Assembly (NCBI GenBank): GCA_948567375.1
Contig: OX419759.1
Coordinates: 6,912,744-6,976,743 of the forward strand
Direction: 5' to 3'
Length of the DNA stretch: 64,000 bases
Source: Lunularia cruciata
Taxonomy: Eukaryota > Streptophyta > Marchantiopsida > Lunulariales > Lunulariaceae
In this document: one piece after another, positions 44,463 to 56,540 of the stretch
Numbering within the stretch: position 1 is the first letter of the stretch
How the letters are laid out: every line of letters begins with the position of its first letter
Notes under the pieces: model-generated
Database searches by the model: none
Told to the model about the DNA's origin: nothing
What the model saw: the letters and a program-made list of their open reading frames with translations, nothing else
Made by a program: the position numbers and the translations under genes

Positions 44463-47020
44463 CTAAAGAACCACCTGACCTAGGTCTATGAACTGCCAGA
44501 TCCTAAACCATAGCCTGAACCTGATGTGAAAATAGAACATGAGACCAAGCAGAGGTAGAAACCATAACACCAGACTCTGCATAACAAGACTAGTTTTGCA
44601 AAAGTCAAGGATAAAAAAAAACTTCAAGGAAGCACACCTCAGGGAAATTGAAACAACAAGTTCATATAGAGACAAATTCCCAACAATCCAGGAGTAGGGA
44701 AGGAATGTCCGTCTACGAGAAAAATCCGAAAGAAAGACAGTAATGACAAACTGAGCACAAGCAACCATGTGCTTGGTGCACCCTCAAGACCAAACATTCC
44801 CCGTGACACCGCTATAACACTTGGAGAGAAAAGGATCCCTCCTTTATCTTGGTCACATATGTCTCCAAAACTAGCCTATCAACAACCACAAAATAGGAGG
44901 AAAGTAAAGGTGTAGGGAGAGCCCAACTACCCAAGAACACTATAGGTGTCATCTCCTCCATAGATAATAGGCCTCCTCTCCGCATGAGATTGTTAGGGAT
45001 GTTCATCTATGTGCCAAATCCCCTATCACACACTCAAATGTCCTTGGCCCTATGATATCCTTCCTACCAAAAGCTCTCAAATGTGATAGGAAAGTCAAGG
45101 AAGAGGAACCATACAAAGAAGGTAAGTGAATCAACAAGCAATACTAAAGGAGAATATACCAAGTGTAACGTATAGATCTCCTAGTAGAGGAAGTTCATCC
45201 ACATTGAGAATATCCTTTGCAAGGGCATTGTCTAAGAAGCATATGATAAAATCCTCAGATCCTATTGACACTCCAAGAATAAGTAGTTTATTTGTAGATG
45301 TGACACACCTCTTTGGAAGCTCAAGGTGGAGAGAGATACCTAACGGGGACCATGCTCTACACTTTGACACCTTGACTCTCAAGCGTACAAGATTTAGCTT
45401 GGCAGTCAAGTGATCAAAGACCTACCTAATCTAATCTATGAGGCACACAATGTGTGTATTGTCCGCTAATGAGAGAAATACACAACCTAATATGGCCAAA
45501 GTAGTAGATAAGATAGCTTTGAAGTGAGCCATGGCAAACAAAAGTGCCCCTAAAGGATCTCCCTATGGTGTATTGACAATTGACTCCAAGATGGTGACTC
45601 CCTCCTATGATCGCCCATGTCGATAATAAAGGGAAGAGATTCATAGAACAATCGCAATAAAGGAACGAGATGCACCAAGGATCCACCAGCCTCCCTGAGC
45701 TCTCTATAGATAGATGCAAGAGATAATATTAAAAATGTTATCAACATCCACCTATAGGACAACCCACTTTGGATGGATGTTTAGGAGTGCCTTGATGCTT
45801 AGGGAAATAGCCTCACAACCTCCATATGTAGCTACTCCAAGCTGATTTGGACTGAGGTGCTCTTGAAAGTGAGATCAATGTTGAAAGACAATGGTGTAGC
45901 CAACCAAGCGTAAAAATATCTCTCTAATAGCAATCGGTTCAAAGCCTCTTGTGCCCTTCTCCATCATGAGAAGTCAACTAGCCTCTAATACAAGACTTAT
46001 TGGCATAGGAATATCTCTCCTTGCTATCACTATAGCCACCTAAAATAGCTTGGTAAACCCACTAAAAGGATCATTTGCCTAAAAGCAATCTCTAAGATGC
46101 TCATATACCATCCTTGACAAGCCTCCAAAGGAGAGGCAAGAAGCAATGCACAACGCTTATGCAACAAGTGACATATCAAGACATAAAAGCTACTCGGGTT
46201 GATAATCTAAGATTCTAATGTATTCCATCTCCTACCAAAGGATGTAGTGAGCGTAAGAAAGAGATAGTCTCATGAATGGGACTAGCCATAGACAAAAGAT
46301 GCAATGCTTATGTTGCTCTACTAAACTCTCCCGTCTAACCCGATGTCCTACATCATCGTGATCAAGTGGACTCTATGGTATCCTATGGCAGGACATGTCT
46401 CCTAAAATGTGCAGCCCTAACCTCCTCCTCTTGTAAGGCAACCCAATCCCTCACTCAGAATTGATGAAATCTAGGAGCCATCTCTTTATACCCCGTAAGT
46501 ACTCCTCTAGCATAATGAAGGCACCATCAAATGAGTAAGAGGAATAAGAACCATGCTAACCCGTCCAAGGGATGACATGCCAAATGATCTAGTGATAAGC
46601 GAAAAGCCTATCTAGCCTCATCATGGAGTGTACAGGGTAGCTTATGAAATAGACGTGTGCATAGAAAACTAGTCTCAAATAAACCCAAAATACAACCTGC
46701 TTGAGATGCTAACGACTCCCACGACTTGATCTGTATCCTTGGAACAATCAAGAAAGGGATAGAAGAAGCGTGCATAAACCCGAGTGTCATTATTGTAGAT
46801 GTGGTCGTTCGTATCACGTGAATATCCCAAGGGGTCCAGTTATAGTCCTTGTGCATTCTTCTCACATAGGTCTTTACTCCTTCCGAGGTAAAGTGTTGGT
46901 ACACACCGGGCATGGTATCCCGAGCCGCTCGGGGTGACCCCACATGGAAAAGTGTAGCTATGGTTAGCTTAAGAATAACAATAATAACACATGGTGTTCC
47001 TCCTCATATCTCCCCTTACT
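44463..47020 (-). pseudogene. LINE (non-LTR) reverse transcriptase relic
   Basis: Minus-strand frames, with stops, follow LINE order. Near 45870-45760 GVATYGGCEAI and IHPKWVVL lead into a VDVDNIFN-like motif (the usual D-AFNS). Then come SLASIYRELREAGGSLVHLV (45725-45670), GDPLGALLFAMAHF (45560-45520, the usual QGDPLG), SLADNTH (a variant of FADD) near 45470, and KSRAW-like KVSKCRAWSP with LLILGVSIGSEDFI (45380-45270). A long C-terminal region ends at the (TAAAA)n tail. The 5' part above 46.6 kb is only tentatively included. No endonuclease domain is recognisable, so this is a 5'-truncated or decayed copy. Confidence 0.8.
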
Positions 47021-47544
47021 TGCAAAACCACAACCCATCACATCCCAATTCACATGAGTAAATAAAATCTCTCCAAAACCTAAAAACTATAAACTCTTAT
47101 AACCTTCAATTTATATCCCAAAAATTTTCAAATAAGTTTCTATGGAACTCAAGCATGAATACCAAGAGATTAGAAATGAAAAAATCCAGACCCATCATTC
47201 TCAATGTGAGGTAATCACTCTAAACCCTAAAAAACCTAAAAGTTTTCATAACATTCTATTCGATTCTCCATAGTTTTGAATCTAGTACCAATGGAACAAA
47301 ATTGAAAAATAAACATAACTATTCACTCATGTGATGTATGCGGGTGAGCTCTCTAAAACTCTATCTCTAAAACTCCCTTTTCTTTCTCCCATTCCCTCTC
47401 CTCCTTCCGTTCGAACAGCAGTTGACTCGATCTCGATTCTAGATGATTTTGAGATTTTGAATAGTGAAACTATACACGTTTTATCTCTCTGCAAAATCAC
47501 AACTGAGAGAAGATATTAATAATGATGTAGGGTTCAAGAACGTA

Positions 47545-47720
47545 TTTCTCTAAGAACCAAACGGATAACAACGGTAAACGCCACACACATAGGATAACAC
47601 GAAGGATGGCTAGACCCATTAAGCCATACACGAGGTAAGGTATAGAAAGACTTGGAAGAACATCATGTGTTTCTAGACAGACGCCTTCATTTGTACAAGT
47701 CGCCAATATTGTATCTCGGC
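47545..47720 (-). repeat. Dispersed repeat R, copy 5 (short, diverged)
   Basis: ACACGAAGGATGGCTAGACC followed by 'cattaagccatacacgagg' matches the core of the family. The remainder is diverged. Confidence 0.6.
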
Positions 47721-48167
47721 TAGACTTCAGTTTTGAGAGGCAGCAGTTCTCCTGACTATATCGGTGAGCATTCAAGTAGACAAGGTTGGATCTAATGCAC
47801 TGGTGGCTACAATTTTGTCATCGATACGAGTTCTGCACTCCTGGGATGGCATAGGCCGCCGATGTGGACTGGGTCTCTTGTACAATCCACACTAGAGCTC
47901 TATCTCAGTTTAGACGGACGAATTCATTCGTTACAAGTTGCCAACATTGCATCTCGCCTAGACTTGAGTTTGAGAGCAAGTAGTTCTCCTAACTAGATCG
48001 GTGAGCATTCAACTCGACAAGGTTTGTGATCATTGGTGGACACATTTTGTCTGTGATACGGGATCTGCAATCCTGGGATGGAATATGGTCGCCTGGAATA
48101 TGGTCGCCTAAATGAACTGCGTCTCTTGCACATACTAAGCCAAAGCTCCATCTCAGTTTTGAGGCCT
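47690..48167. repeat. Imperfect tandem duplication of about 240 bp
   Basis: The block 'acaagtcgccaatattgtatctcggctagactt ... tctcctgactatatcggtgagcattcaa ... gcactcctgggatgg ... gtctcttg ... ctctatctcagttt' at 47690-47925 is repeated with changes at 47929-48167. A small extra duplication, TGGAATATGGTCGCC twice, lies at 48077-48107. Confidence 0.8.
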
Positions 48168-48403
48168 TGACAGAGCTGCGTACTGGCAGAGGCAGGAATC
48201 CTGGTATTGTTGTTCAGTAGCCCTTTCCAGGGATTACTGCAAAACTAAGCGACACTGGCAATTCCCGAAGTTGGCACATTGTAACCTTCCAGTCATCCGG
48301 GAATATTCCCTTATAATTTCAACTTCAATAAATTATTGATTTGAGAAGGCATATCGAGACTCAAGACAATCCTATTTTGTTTGTTTGGTCTCCCTTTCGG
48401 GAG

Positions 48404-48601
48404 GAGGGCTGCGCCGGCCAAGGAAGTAGTGCAATACCAAGACGACGCTGGCGGGTCCAGGGCAGCAAGCTACCCTATTGGACCCACACCCGTGAAAGAA
48501 ATTAGATTAATATCGTGAGGGTCGATGACCCTCGTATCAGATATTAAACTGATAAGAACAGATACTACACTTGATCTTAGCCAAAAGGCCGAGAAAGGTA
48601 T
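48404..48601 (-). ncRNA. U2 spliceosomal snRNA
   Basis: Read on the minus strand from 48601 the sequence begins ATACCTTTCTCGGCC, the almost invariant U2 5' end. It then contains the branch-point recognition sequence GTAGTA (48563-48568), stem IIa/IIc text (ATCAGTTTAATATCTGATA), an Sm-like AATTTCTTT, a stem III with GGGTCCA/TGGACCC arms, and the stem-loop IV element with GTATTGCACTACTTCC that binds U2A'/U2B''. About 198 nt matches plant U2 length; the 3' end is placed by comparison of stem IV and may be off by a few bases. The stems remain paired and a promoter is visible, so the gene looks functional. It pairs with intron branch sites during splicing. Confidence 0.96.
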
Positions 48602-48623
48602 ACTTCAGAAGACACAGAGGGAG

Positions 48624-48671
48624 GTATATGTTCCTCGCATGAACTAGCAATGATGCCGAACCTTATGGGTT
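48624..48671 (-). promoter_or_regulatory. U2 promoter: TATA and candidate USE
   Basis: On the minus strand CATATAC (48630-48624) lies about 25-30 bp upstream of the U2 start, the position of the plant snRNA TATA box. AACCCATAAGG (48671-48661) lies at about -60 to -70 and matches the plant upstream sequence element RTCCCACATCG at 7 of 11 positions. The spacing fits RNA polymerase II. An alternative match, GTTCGGCATCA (48661-48651), is closer. The USE assignment is weak and the TATA call is better. Confidence 0.6.
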
Positions 48672-49298
48672 ATTGCCTGTGGAGCAGTTTGCTTGGCAGA
48701 AACCCTCCAGCGTCTCACTGCTGGAAACTGTGATTTCATCACTGTTGCACTCCACGAGGCTTTCTGTCTTAGTCTCCTAACCCAGAATCTTGACCTGGAC
48801 GCAAGTTAAACTGCTGTCAGTTGCTGTAGAGCAATTGACTACATCTCAACGTGAAGAGACATAACCGTGGCTAGAACTGGAAACGCATGTATTGATTTTG
48901 ACTCTCATCATTTAGCACTCACTCACTCACTCCCGTCCATAGGCAAGATTTAATAAAGCAACTTCAATTCTAAGTTATGATGGCGATTGTCCCACTTATT
49001 TAACTACAGAAGGGTAACAAAGTATGGCGATCAGCACGCATATGTTACTACCTCACATTTCTATATGGTGTTTTGTCTTTGTTGGTTGATATTGATGTTC
49101 TTAAATTTTACTATTTGTGGATTTGTTTCTTTGGTTCACTTTGTTCTGTATCTCAGTTTCAAGGGCATAGGGGATTTGCTTGTGTCATTAGTAGTACCGG
49201 AAGTAATGTTTTCGAAGTCATTTTTTAGTCATGGTGGTATTCATAGTTAATTTAGTGTTGAGTTATTTTTCAATCAGGGCTATATTTATAGTCAGTCT
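48672..49298. other. Intergenic, no gene seen
   Basis: Upstream flank of the U2 gene. It contains a short CACTCACTCACTCACTC simple repeat near 48917. A plus-strand ORF of 87 codons at 48987-49250 is hydrophobic but unlike anything I recognise. Confidence 0.5.
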
Positions 49299-49660
49299 AA
49301 AGTCTTGTCGCTAATGTATGAATGTTAAGGGATTGAATTTTGTATTAAGGGTGCTCGAGTAGTAGCTTCAAATATGAATCGTTAAGGAGATTAATTATGA
49401 ACCCTCCTTATCTCATTCTAAAGTCTTGTCTCTAATCTATCATTGTTAAGGAATTGAGTATTGAATAAAAGAAGCTCGAGTAGGAGCTCCAAATATAAAG
49501 TTGCATTGAGATTCACATGAACGCTCCCATCTAAATTCTTGGTTATAATCTATCAATCTAAGGGTTGAGTATTGAATTAAAGAAGCTCCAGTAGTAACTC
49601 CAAATATGAGTCGTTAATAAAATTTAATGTGAACGCTCACATCTGGTCTTGCTCCAAAGT
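49299..49660. repeat. Tandem array of about 120 bp, three units
   Basis: Units share 'aaagtcttgtNNctaatNtatNaNtgttaagg', 'attgagtattgaattaaaga', 'agctcNagtagNagctccaaatatga' and 'tgaacgctcNcatct'. They start near 49299, 49420 and 49535. The array lies just upstream of the copia relic and might be part of its LTR or leader; that link is unproven. Confidence 0.75.
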
Positions 49661-49899
49661 AAGGAGCATTATCCCATGAAAAATTAATTAATTCAGGAAT
49701 AAAATAAGCTATAGGAATATATGTTGAATGAGATGGAGCAATGGTAAAGTGCATTTTAAAATAATTAATTTTTTTGCTTTTTACAGCACTAAAGGATCCT
49801 TCTAGGCTTGTGAAATAATATAGCTAAATTTCTGAATGGAGGCTTAATTTTGAATAAAAATATGACATATAATCATGGGAGTGATGTAAACAAGCTACA

Positions 49900-51850
49900 T
49901 AACAAAAATTGTATTATTTGAAGTTCAGAGTAAGAGCCATAGTTGGAGAACGTGATTTTCGGTATATTGTGACATCTGATCCATTTCAAGGACGTTGACT
50001 ACACAGTTGTAAATACTTTGGCGATTATTGACATCTTTATCAAGGACTCGAAGATTCCACATGTAGAAACTTGAAGAGAAACAAGAATTGGGATATAATT
50101 CTTGACAAGTATGAGAATATAACAACAAGTAGGAAATTGCTCTTGAAGCAACAACTAAATTATTTGAAAATGGAATAATCGGATGTGCAAGCAAGCAACT
50201 TACCACCATCAAAGATTTGGACAACAACTATCACATACCTTGGTAAAGATAAAAGGTGAGGATCTAAAACTATCAACTATCAATAATATGCCTTCTTCAT
50301 TTTCAAAACGTATCACTACACTCTCAATGAGGGAGAAGTGCAATTTATTGCTTCAAGAAGACTCACCCGTGGAACGGGACGTAGCTAAAATATCTAAAAT
50401 TGGGGAAGCAATTCGGGCCAAGACAGAGCAAAAAAGAGCACATGGAAGCGAAGGAGTGCAGTAGTAGCTGCTTCATGAAAGGGAAGTGATTTTACTAAAA
50501 GGAGAAACTTGTAGAGAGTTCAATACGACTGGATAATAAATCTAAATTTGGCCGAAGAGGGAGTGGAGTGCCCTCTTCATATCCGAAGCAAAATGAGAAG
50601 TATCATTATTATTGCAAATATAGCACTTTAGAGTGGAATGCACCAAGAGTGAACATGATGTGAAGAATCACAACCCTCAAGAAACCTCACATATGTGTAA
50701 ATTTAAATTGTTCTTCTAAAAGAAGAGAAACTATTTTTTGATTCATGACTTATTGCTAATGATCCCGAATTTACATAGCAGATAGACGGAAGAGCCTCCA
50801 ACCACTTGACTTTTCTCAAACATAATTTTCTACATCACAAACATTGATTGCACTTCCATGGATGATCACAAACTCAAAAGAGAAAGAAATATACAAGAGC
50901 TCTTGCTGGATGGTTGTATCAAGAAGATAGTAAATGCATGGTATGCTTGGAAAAGAGCTCTTTATGTTGATATGTGGAGGGAAAATGAAGTCTCCATGTT
51001 CATTCAAGGCAAGAAGATTATTGAGATCCTTGAAACATTCAATATGAAAGAGTGTGATGCACTTACTCCTCTTGAGATCTATGAAGAGATCTAAAAAATT
51101 TATGAGGATGAGGAGAAAGTCAATGTGATATTATTCGAGAAACTAGTTGGAAGTTTACTACTATAAGGCTTTATCAGTTCTTAAAAGGTGAATATGACCA
51201 ACCAATTTATACACAAACCCAAAAAATCTCTTTGGATGGTTGCTGAGAGTATTTTACCATATTTCAAAGGTATACTGAGTTTCAAGATAAGAATATAGCT
51301 GTATTCCAACAATGAAAATGCTAAATTAGAGGAGTTTACCACCTCAAATTGAGCTAGAAATAGAGTTAACGGAAGCTCTAGATTAGGTTATTCATTCAAT
51401 TGAGGGAGTGATTTTGTCTATGTTATGTACAGGCAAGTTACCGTGCTTTATCATCTACAAAAGTTGAATTTAAGGGTAAGTGTATATGTTACAGGTAAAA
51501 AAATTTGGTTATGATGGATTCTTGCATATTAGAGATGGATTAAGATGACTTTCTCTATGGTATGCAACGAGACAAGTTACCATGCTTTATCATCTACAAA
51601 AGTTGAATTTAAGGGTAAACATATATGTTACAGGTAAAACAATTTGCTTATGGCGGATTCTTGCATCTTAGAGATTTGATTAAGATAATCTAATAAAAAC
51701 ATCCATGCATATGTCAAGTTCGACTGCCTTGACTAAGAACATTCCGTACTAGAATAAAACATATAGAAAATCAGTTAACTTGATACAATTCAATATCGGT
51801 TTGTCGAAGATCATTAAGTGATTCTTCAATCATGGTTGCATTCATAGTCC
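49900..51850 (+). pseudogene. Ty1/copia retrotransposon relic (reverse transcriptase/RNase H end)
   Basis: From about 50858 the plus strand has fragments of the copia RT C-terminus: EVSMFIQGKKIIEILETFNM matches the usual GIFISQxKYAxDLLKKFxM, followed by KECDALTPLE and a KLVGSLL block (51140). MVAESILPYFKGIL (51235-51280) matches the conserved WMAAKRILRYIKGTL. RNase H text SYRALSSTKVEFKG occurs at 51437 and, duplicated with one substitution, about 139 bp later. LIQFNIGLS-type text near 51795 represents the end of pol. Upstream DNA from 49.9 kb probably belongs to the same element but has no recognisable domain. Confidence 0.7.
51430..51700 (+). repeat. 139-bp tandem duplication inside the copia relic
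   Basis: CAAGTTACCGTGCTTTATCA at 51434 recurs at 51573 with one change. The common text continues through 'tctacaaaagttgaatttaagggtaa', 'atatgttacaggtaaaa' and 'ggattcttgcatNttagagat'. It duplicates the RNase H coding block. Confidence 0.9.
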
Positions 51851-53154
51851 ACCTAGTGTCTTCTTTACTAGAGTGCTAGATGTAATTGAAAGTGATGCTC
51901 CTTAAGTTATCCTTCTATCATAGTCATCTAGTGTCTTCTCTGCTTGAGTGCTGGAGGTAATAGGAAGTATGGCTTCTTAAGGTATTTTTCAAGCATTTTT
52001 TATTTTATACTATATCCAGTGTCTACTCAGTTGGTTCTTACTCCTAGTTTCCTTTTCTAATTTTTCAATATCAAAAGATAAATATTGAATTAGAAAATAC
52101 TGGAGTACGGAACTCCATCTCTGAATAGTAATTCCAACAATGAATGGATTTTGAGTGCCCGACCTCTTCTCATCATATGCTTATAAATAAAAATATTTAT
52201 ATAGATAAAGAGGAAATCCATATAACTTATTAAAAAAGAAAAGCATTCTGGATATAGAAAAAAATTTATGTAATAAATAATAATAAATTGTTTCATGGTG
52301 GAGATCTATAAGTCTGAAGTTCAATACATTGAAACAATATCCGTCGTGTCCGACGCACGTCTGATAAGACTGAGTAATGTTTTGTGTGCACGATGAAATG
52401 TTTTGTGTTGTCTTGTCTAGAGAAGACAGGTTCGTTGATTCAGAATACAAAAGCTTATCTCTAACAGGTAATGGAAACAAGTGTAATAGAAATTTAGGTA
52501 GCTGCTGACTCAACCAGGATTGCAGTCCCACACTCAAGAAGGGGTTGGATGTTTCGAGACAGAAACAGAGTCTTCTATGCACATCATAGTGCAGTTTGAG
52601 CTGTGAAGACACATGAGAACGAGGAAGAGCCTATCACAATGTGTATCATGTCAACAGTTTTGAACAGCTTGTGAATGGGCACTCGGGTTGTGTCTTTGAA
52701 TGCGCAACCATCCTAGCACTACTGTTCTGTCTAAGCAAGCAATGCAATCTTGCTACTATCTTTAAACAAACTGTGAGAAACTTGATTCACGTTGACTTCT
52801 TGTGAAGCTTTGTGAAGATAGGTATGGGCTAAGAAAGCGACGTTTCACCTTCGATTTATAATTTTCGAAGAACTTACCGTAGTGTTGTATACATGAAAGG
52901 GTATCAGTTTACACGTCCAACGATAAAATAATCTCACTATGCCACCAAGAAACTTTAATCTACAGTTCTAGAACAAGTGATCACCAGTCGAGAAGAAAAA
53001 CTGTAGACGTCCTCGAATTACATGTCAGAATTTGCAGATAGGTACTGGCCATCCTTCCCGGTCGTCTCCTCCGATGATGAGGTTTGTCGACCTTGTTCTC
53101 TTGAGTTTGTACATTGAAGTATACATGTAACCATTCTGAGTGTTCAACTTCCTA
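51851..53154. other. Intergenic, no gene seen
   Basis: 51830-51990 holds a diverged two-copy repeat ('catNgtNcaNctagtgtcttcttNactNgagtgct'). A 143-codon minus-strand ORF (52181-52612) has no recognisable domain and an AT-rich, Leu/Tyr-rich tail; not called as a gene. 52.6-53.15 kb is the downstream flank of the LEA gene. Confidence 0.45.
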
Positions 53155-53746
53155 TTAGTTAGCAGCGCTATGCTCCGCGTCTACTTTGTGAATCTTACTC
53201 TTGACTTCGTCCGTGGTTACGTTCACTGCATTTTGAATCGCATTTCCTGCCTGGAGGTACAATGAGAATCACACTAAGAATCAGACACACCAGAACACCA
53301 GCTCCTGTTCAAATAAGATCTTCACGCTCTACAATCAGCTATTACCCAAATTGCTGTTGCGCAGTTCAGTGAAAAAGAGAAACTACAGCAGTTCTCTCAA
53401 AGCAGAGAGAGGACTAACCAACCTCCCAACGTGTCTACTTCTCTGTAGACACGTTGAAGTCTGACCTATCACCAGAATGGGATGACGATGGACAAAGTCG
53501 TACAGCAAAAACAGAATTCTGGAAACGTGCCTGATGGAAGACATTGCCGGCGTGCTCCTTGCTCTCTTCAGCTTTCTCTTGGGCAAATTCACCCGCACCT
53601 CTAGACTTCTCACGGGCAGACTCGGCAGCTTCTCCAGCCTTCCTCTGGGCATCAACCGTTGCTGCTGGCTGCTCAGTCCTGTCACTCAAGTCGCCTTGCG
53701 CGTGCTCCGTCTTGTTTCCGAGGTGGAAATCATGTTCGCTGGCCAT
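53155..53746 (-). CDS. Small late-embryogenesis-abundant protein (group 3, LEA_4 type)
   Basis: Two exons on the minus strand, 53746-53531 (72 codons) and 53250-53155 (31 codons plus stop TAA), give 103 residues. The protein is hydrophilic, without Cys or Trp. It has Ala/Lys/Glu-rich 11-mers such as AAESAREKSRG and AGEFAQEKAEE, then HAGNVFHQ joined to AGNAIQNAVNVTTDEVKSK, typical of group 3 LEA proteins. These are unstructured when hydrated and fold into amphipathic helices on drying, protecting membranes and proteins. The exon junction that restores the repeat (HQ/AGNAIQ) requires a GC-AG intron. A GT donor 4 bp further, paired with an acceptor 4 bp later, would give HQARNAIQ instead. Without splicing the frame ends at 53435. 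Induction by desiccation or ABA is expected for the family. Confidence 0.85.
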
Positions 53747-56389
53747 TTTCTCTTTTACCTCCCGACGATCTTGTCAGAACTTCTCGGTAGGCTTCAAAAT
53801 GTGCTTTCACTTCAACAATCACAGACACTCTGATCGAATTGAATTGTGGATCATTTCTGCATAGAAAGAGTTTTGTTACCGAAGACTTCCGGAGCCAAGG
53901 AGCTCGATGCAACAAGTGGAGCAGTCTGCTTCATTTCGGGATTGCTGACTACAGCGAACTAGTGTTAAACATGTGGACGGAGCTGGACAGGTGGGCACCC
54001 TCACATGATCCACTTGTCGGCACTAGACAATATGCTTCGAGCTTATCCTAAGCGACACTGGTTCTCTACGTGGTTGGCACTGAACTGTGGTTAAGTGCAC
54101 TCGGTATAAGTATTTCCAACCAGCAAATCTTTTACCCAATTGAAAGAAAAAGTAAAATGTTGAATGACGCAAAGATTGATTACACTCGCGTTGTGGAAGG
54201 GAATAGTGGAATTATTTTGGGAATTTGAAATTTAAACATATAAAAAATGTATATAAAATCTAAATATAGTTTCCATCTAGAGAAATAAATAATTATTTAC
54301 TCGTCCGATTTATAGATAAATATGAAAAATATATACAGCTGTAGTAGAACAGGTTTCTGAAGAGCCATATATCTGGAGGAAAAGTTCTTTGGGAAGAGGA
54401 AAATTATTTGATCAAATATACTGATATATGTATCATACCTTTATATTTGATGACAATAATACTAATAATTATCTAGAAGAAATGAGATCTTGCTGATTTT
54501 AATATGCATCAGATTATTGACGAAGTGTAGCATTATTTGGAGGTATGCCATTGTTTGTTCAAAATTTTGTAGCAACATTTTTCTTCTAGCCACATATGGA
54601 AATAAAATCTATTAAAAATACAATGCGGAGAATAAATATTGAGTGAATAGGATTTGTTAAAGACCTTATTGAATTATTTAAGGTAGGTGGGAGGCTGATT
54701 ATAGAAAATCAAAGCCAACTGAACTCAATACCTTTGTACAAGATTAATTATTAAATAGGAAAGAGTGATTACCAAATGATCTAATTAAATTAGATAAGAT
54801 CCAAAATCATGGTGCAACTTAATTAATTCTAAATGATTTATTTACGAAATTTTATATTTTATGTGAATTATATATTAAATTGACTAAATATTTTATTAGT
54901 TTTACTAATTAGTGTATCTACTATGATCTAGTGTTTATCTTTAAATCCAAATTAATCTAATACAACGTACAAAGTGTCATGGTATGAGAGCTTCACACCA
55001 ATTGAGATTTAGAGTACATGTGCGACATTTGGTATTAATGGAGTGATTACATGAGTGAGTATGAACATGAGGGCGTTAGAAAAACAAAATCAAAGCATTG
55101 CTATATGCTCCAGCCCTTGCATTTGAATGAAAACTGGATTTCGTTGTATACATACAGAAAGTAAAGAGAGAAATTACCATTAACATGAAAGAACCAAATT
55201 AACTCCATAACTTAACAGTGCACTTGTGTAGTTTCTATTCCACTTGTTTAATTTGCTGACAAATCATTACGGCATGGACTGTAACGGAATTGGGACTAAA
55301 TAAATCAGGATCCAAACTTAGATAGATTCAAATTCACATTCAAATTGATTTTGATGATCATAAGCCGAGAGAAGCTGTTTTGTGAGGTAGGTAGTTCTTG
55401 TGGTTCTTTATGCGAAGAAAGTAGTGTCTATCTACCTAATTTCTTGAGTGTGGAGGAGTTGACAGTAGATTTCTTGGTCAATCATGTGATATGGATTCAA
55501 CTGCTTCATGATCTTCAAGTCTGACAAATGTGCAGACCAAGTCACTCGCCAAAGCAGAGAGCAAGACCTTGATTCTGTAACTTCTGCGGAGATTAGCAAA
55601 TTGCAAAGGTTAACTGTGTAAAGGGTCCAAGGAACGGATGCTGATGAAAGAGGCAGAAAGGAAATGCACTGGGATGCAAATGGTTCCCTGACCCACTAGA
55701 AGGTAGAAATCAAATACGACCTGTACGAGAAGTCCGGGGAAATCCGGAGGAAATTCACTTCTATAAGCCAACGCAAAGAAATTTCACTGGAATGAGAAGG
55801 TGGTCTTGATCTTCAGGACATCTTCAAGTTGCAGGAGATGACATGCACGATAAGTCAAAAGATTTAGACGAAAGGTTGATTCGTAAACCAGGAAACTTTG
55901 CATCGGAATTCGGAAAGTCATAGTAGCCTTCAATACACTTGCGCAATTGATTGACTTGGACATATGTCACGTGCATGACACAGAGTCGGTGATTCCTTGG
56001 CTGAACTGATTGGAGATTACATTCTGTCGTATCTGTGGGTGGGCCTGTAAGTCTCGTATGAAGAAACTTCTGACCACTAAGTTCAATACGTGACCCCAGG
56101 AACGTCAACTATATCAGCTCAGTGGTGATAAACACCCGGGACTGCAATTATGCGGGTTTGAATGGAAGGCAGCTTTTGAAGGATCCTATGGAACTGCTGC
56201 TGATCCCCATTCTCTGCGTGACAGCCGAATTGTTTCACCAAGGTTGAATGTTTCAGACTGTCAGTCTGATATTAATGTTCCAAGGAAATATGCCTCTGAC
56301 CTTGCTTCCTGGCTAATTTCTGAAATCCAATCACGTACATGCTGAATCAATCGTCTTTAGTAGCTCCCCATCGATCGATCTGGAAAAAA
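53747..56389. other. LEA promoter region and intergenic DNA
   Basis: 53747-54100 is the presumed promoter and 5' leader of the LEA gene. 54170-55000 is very AT-rich. 55.0-56.39 kb has short chance ORFs only. Confidence 0.5.
54068..54073 (+). promoter_or_regulatory. Candidate ABRE core upstream of the LEA gene
   Basis: ACGTGG lies about 320 bp upstream of the LEA start codon. ACGTG cores bind ABA-responsive bZIP factors. A single core is weak evidence and would occur by chance every few kilobases. Confidence 0.3.
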
Positions 56390-56540
56390 GGCGACCGCGT
56401 AGGAAAAACGAAGGATGGGAAGACCCCATCAAGCCGTACAAGGGAGAGAAAAAAGAGGTAACACGGGGCTAAGCCCCAATAGAGTCTATACGAGAAATCT
56501 GCCCTACCGCACCTAAGATATCCGAGCTATGCAAGTCGAT
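56390..56540 (-). repeat. Dispersed repeat R, copy 6 (short, well conserved)
   Basis: It starts GGCGACCGCGTAGGAAAAAC and contains 'aaggatgggaagaccccatcaagccgtacaagggagag', 'acggggctaagccccaatag' and 'gagaaatctgccctaccgcacctaagatatccgagctatgcaa'. It appears close to the consensus of the family core; the outer parts are absent. Confidence 0.85.

Noticed and set aside
52181..52612. 143-codon minus-strand ORF
   Set aside because: No family resemblance. The C-terminal third is low-complexity Tyr/Leu/Phe from AT-rich DNA.
53534..53864. Plus-strand ORFs of about 100 codons over the LEA gene
   Set aside because: Antisense shadows of LEA exon 1; hydrophobic composition mirrors the Glu/Lys/Ala-rich sense codons.
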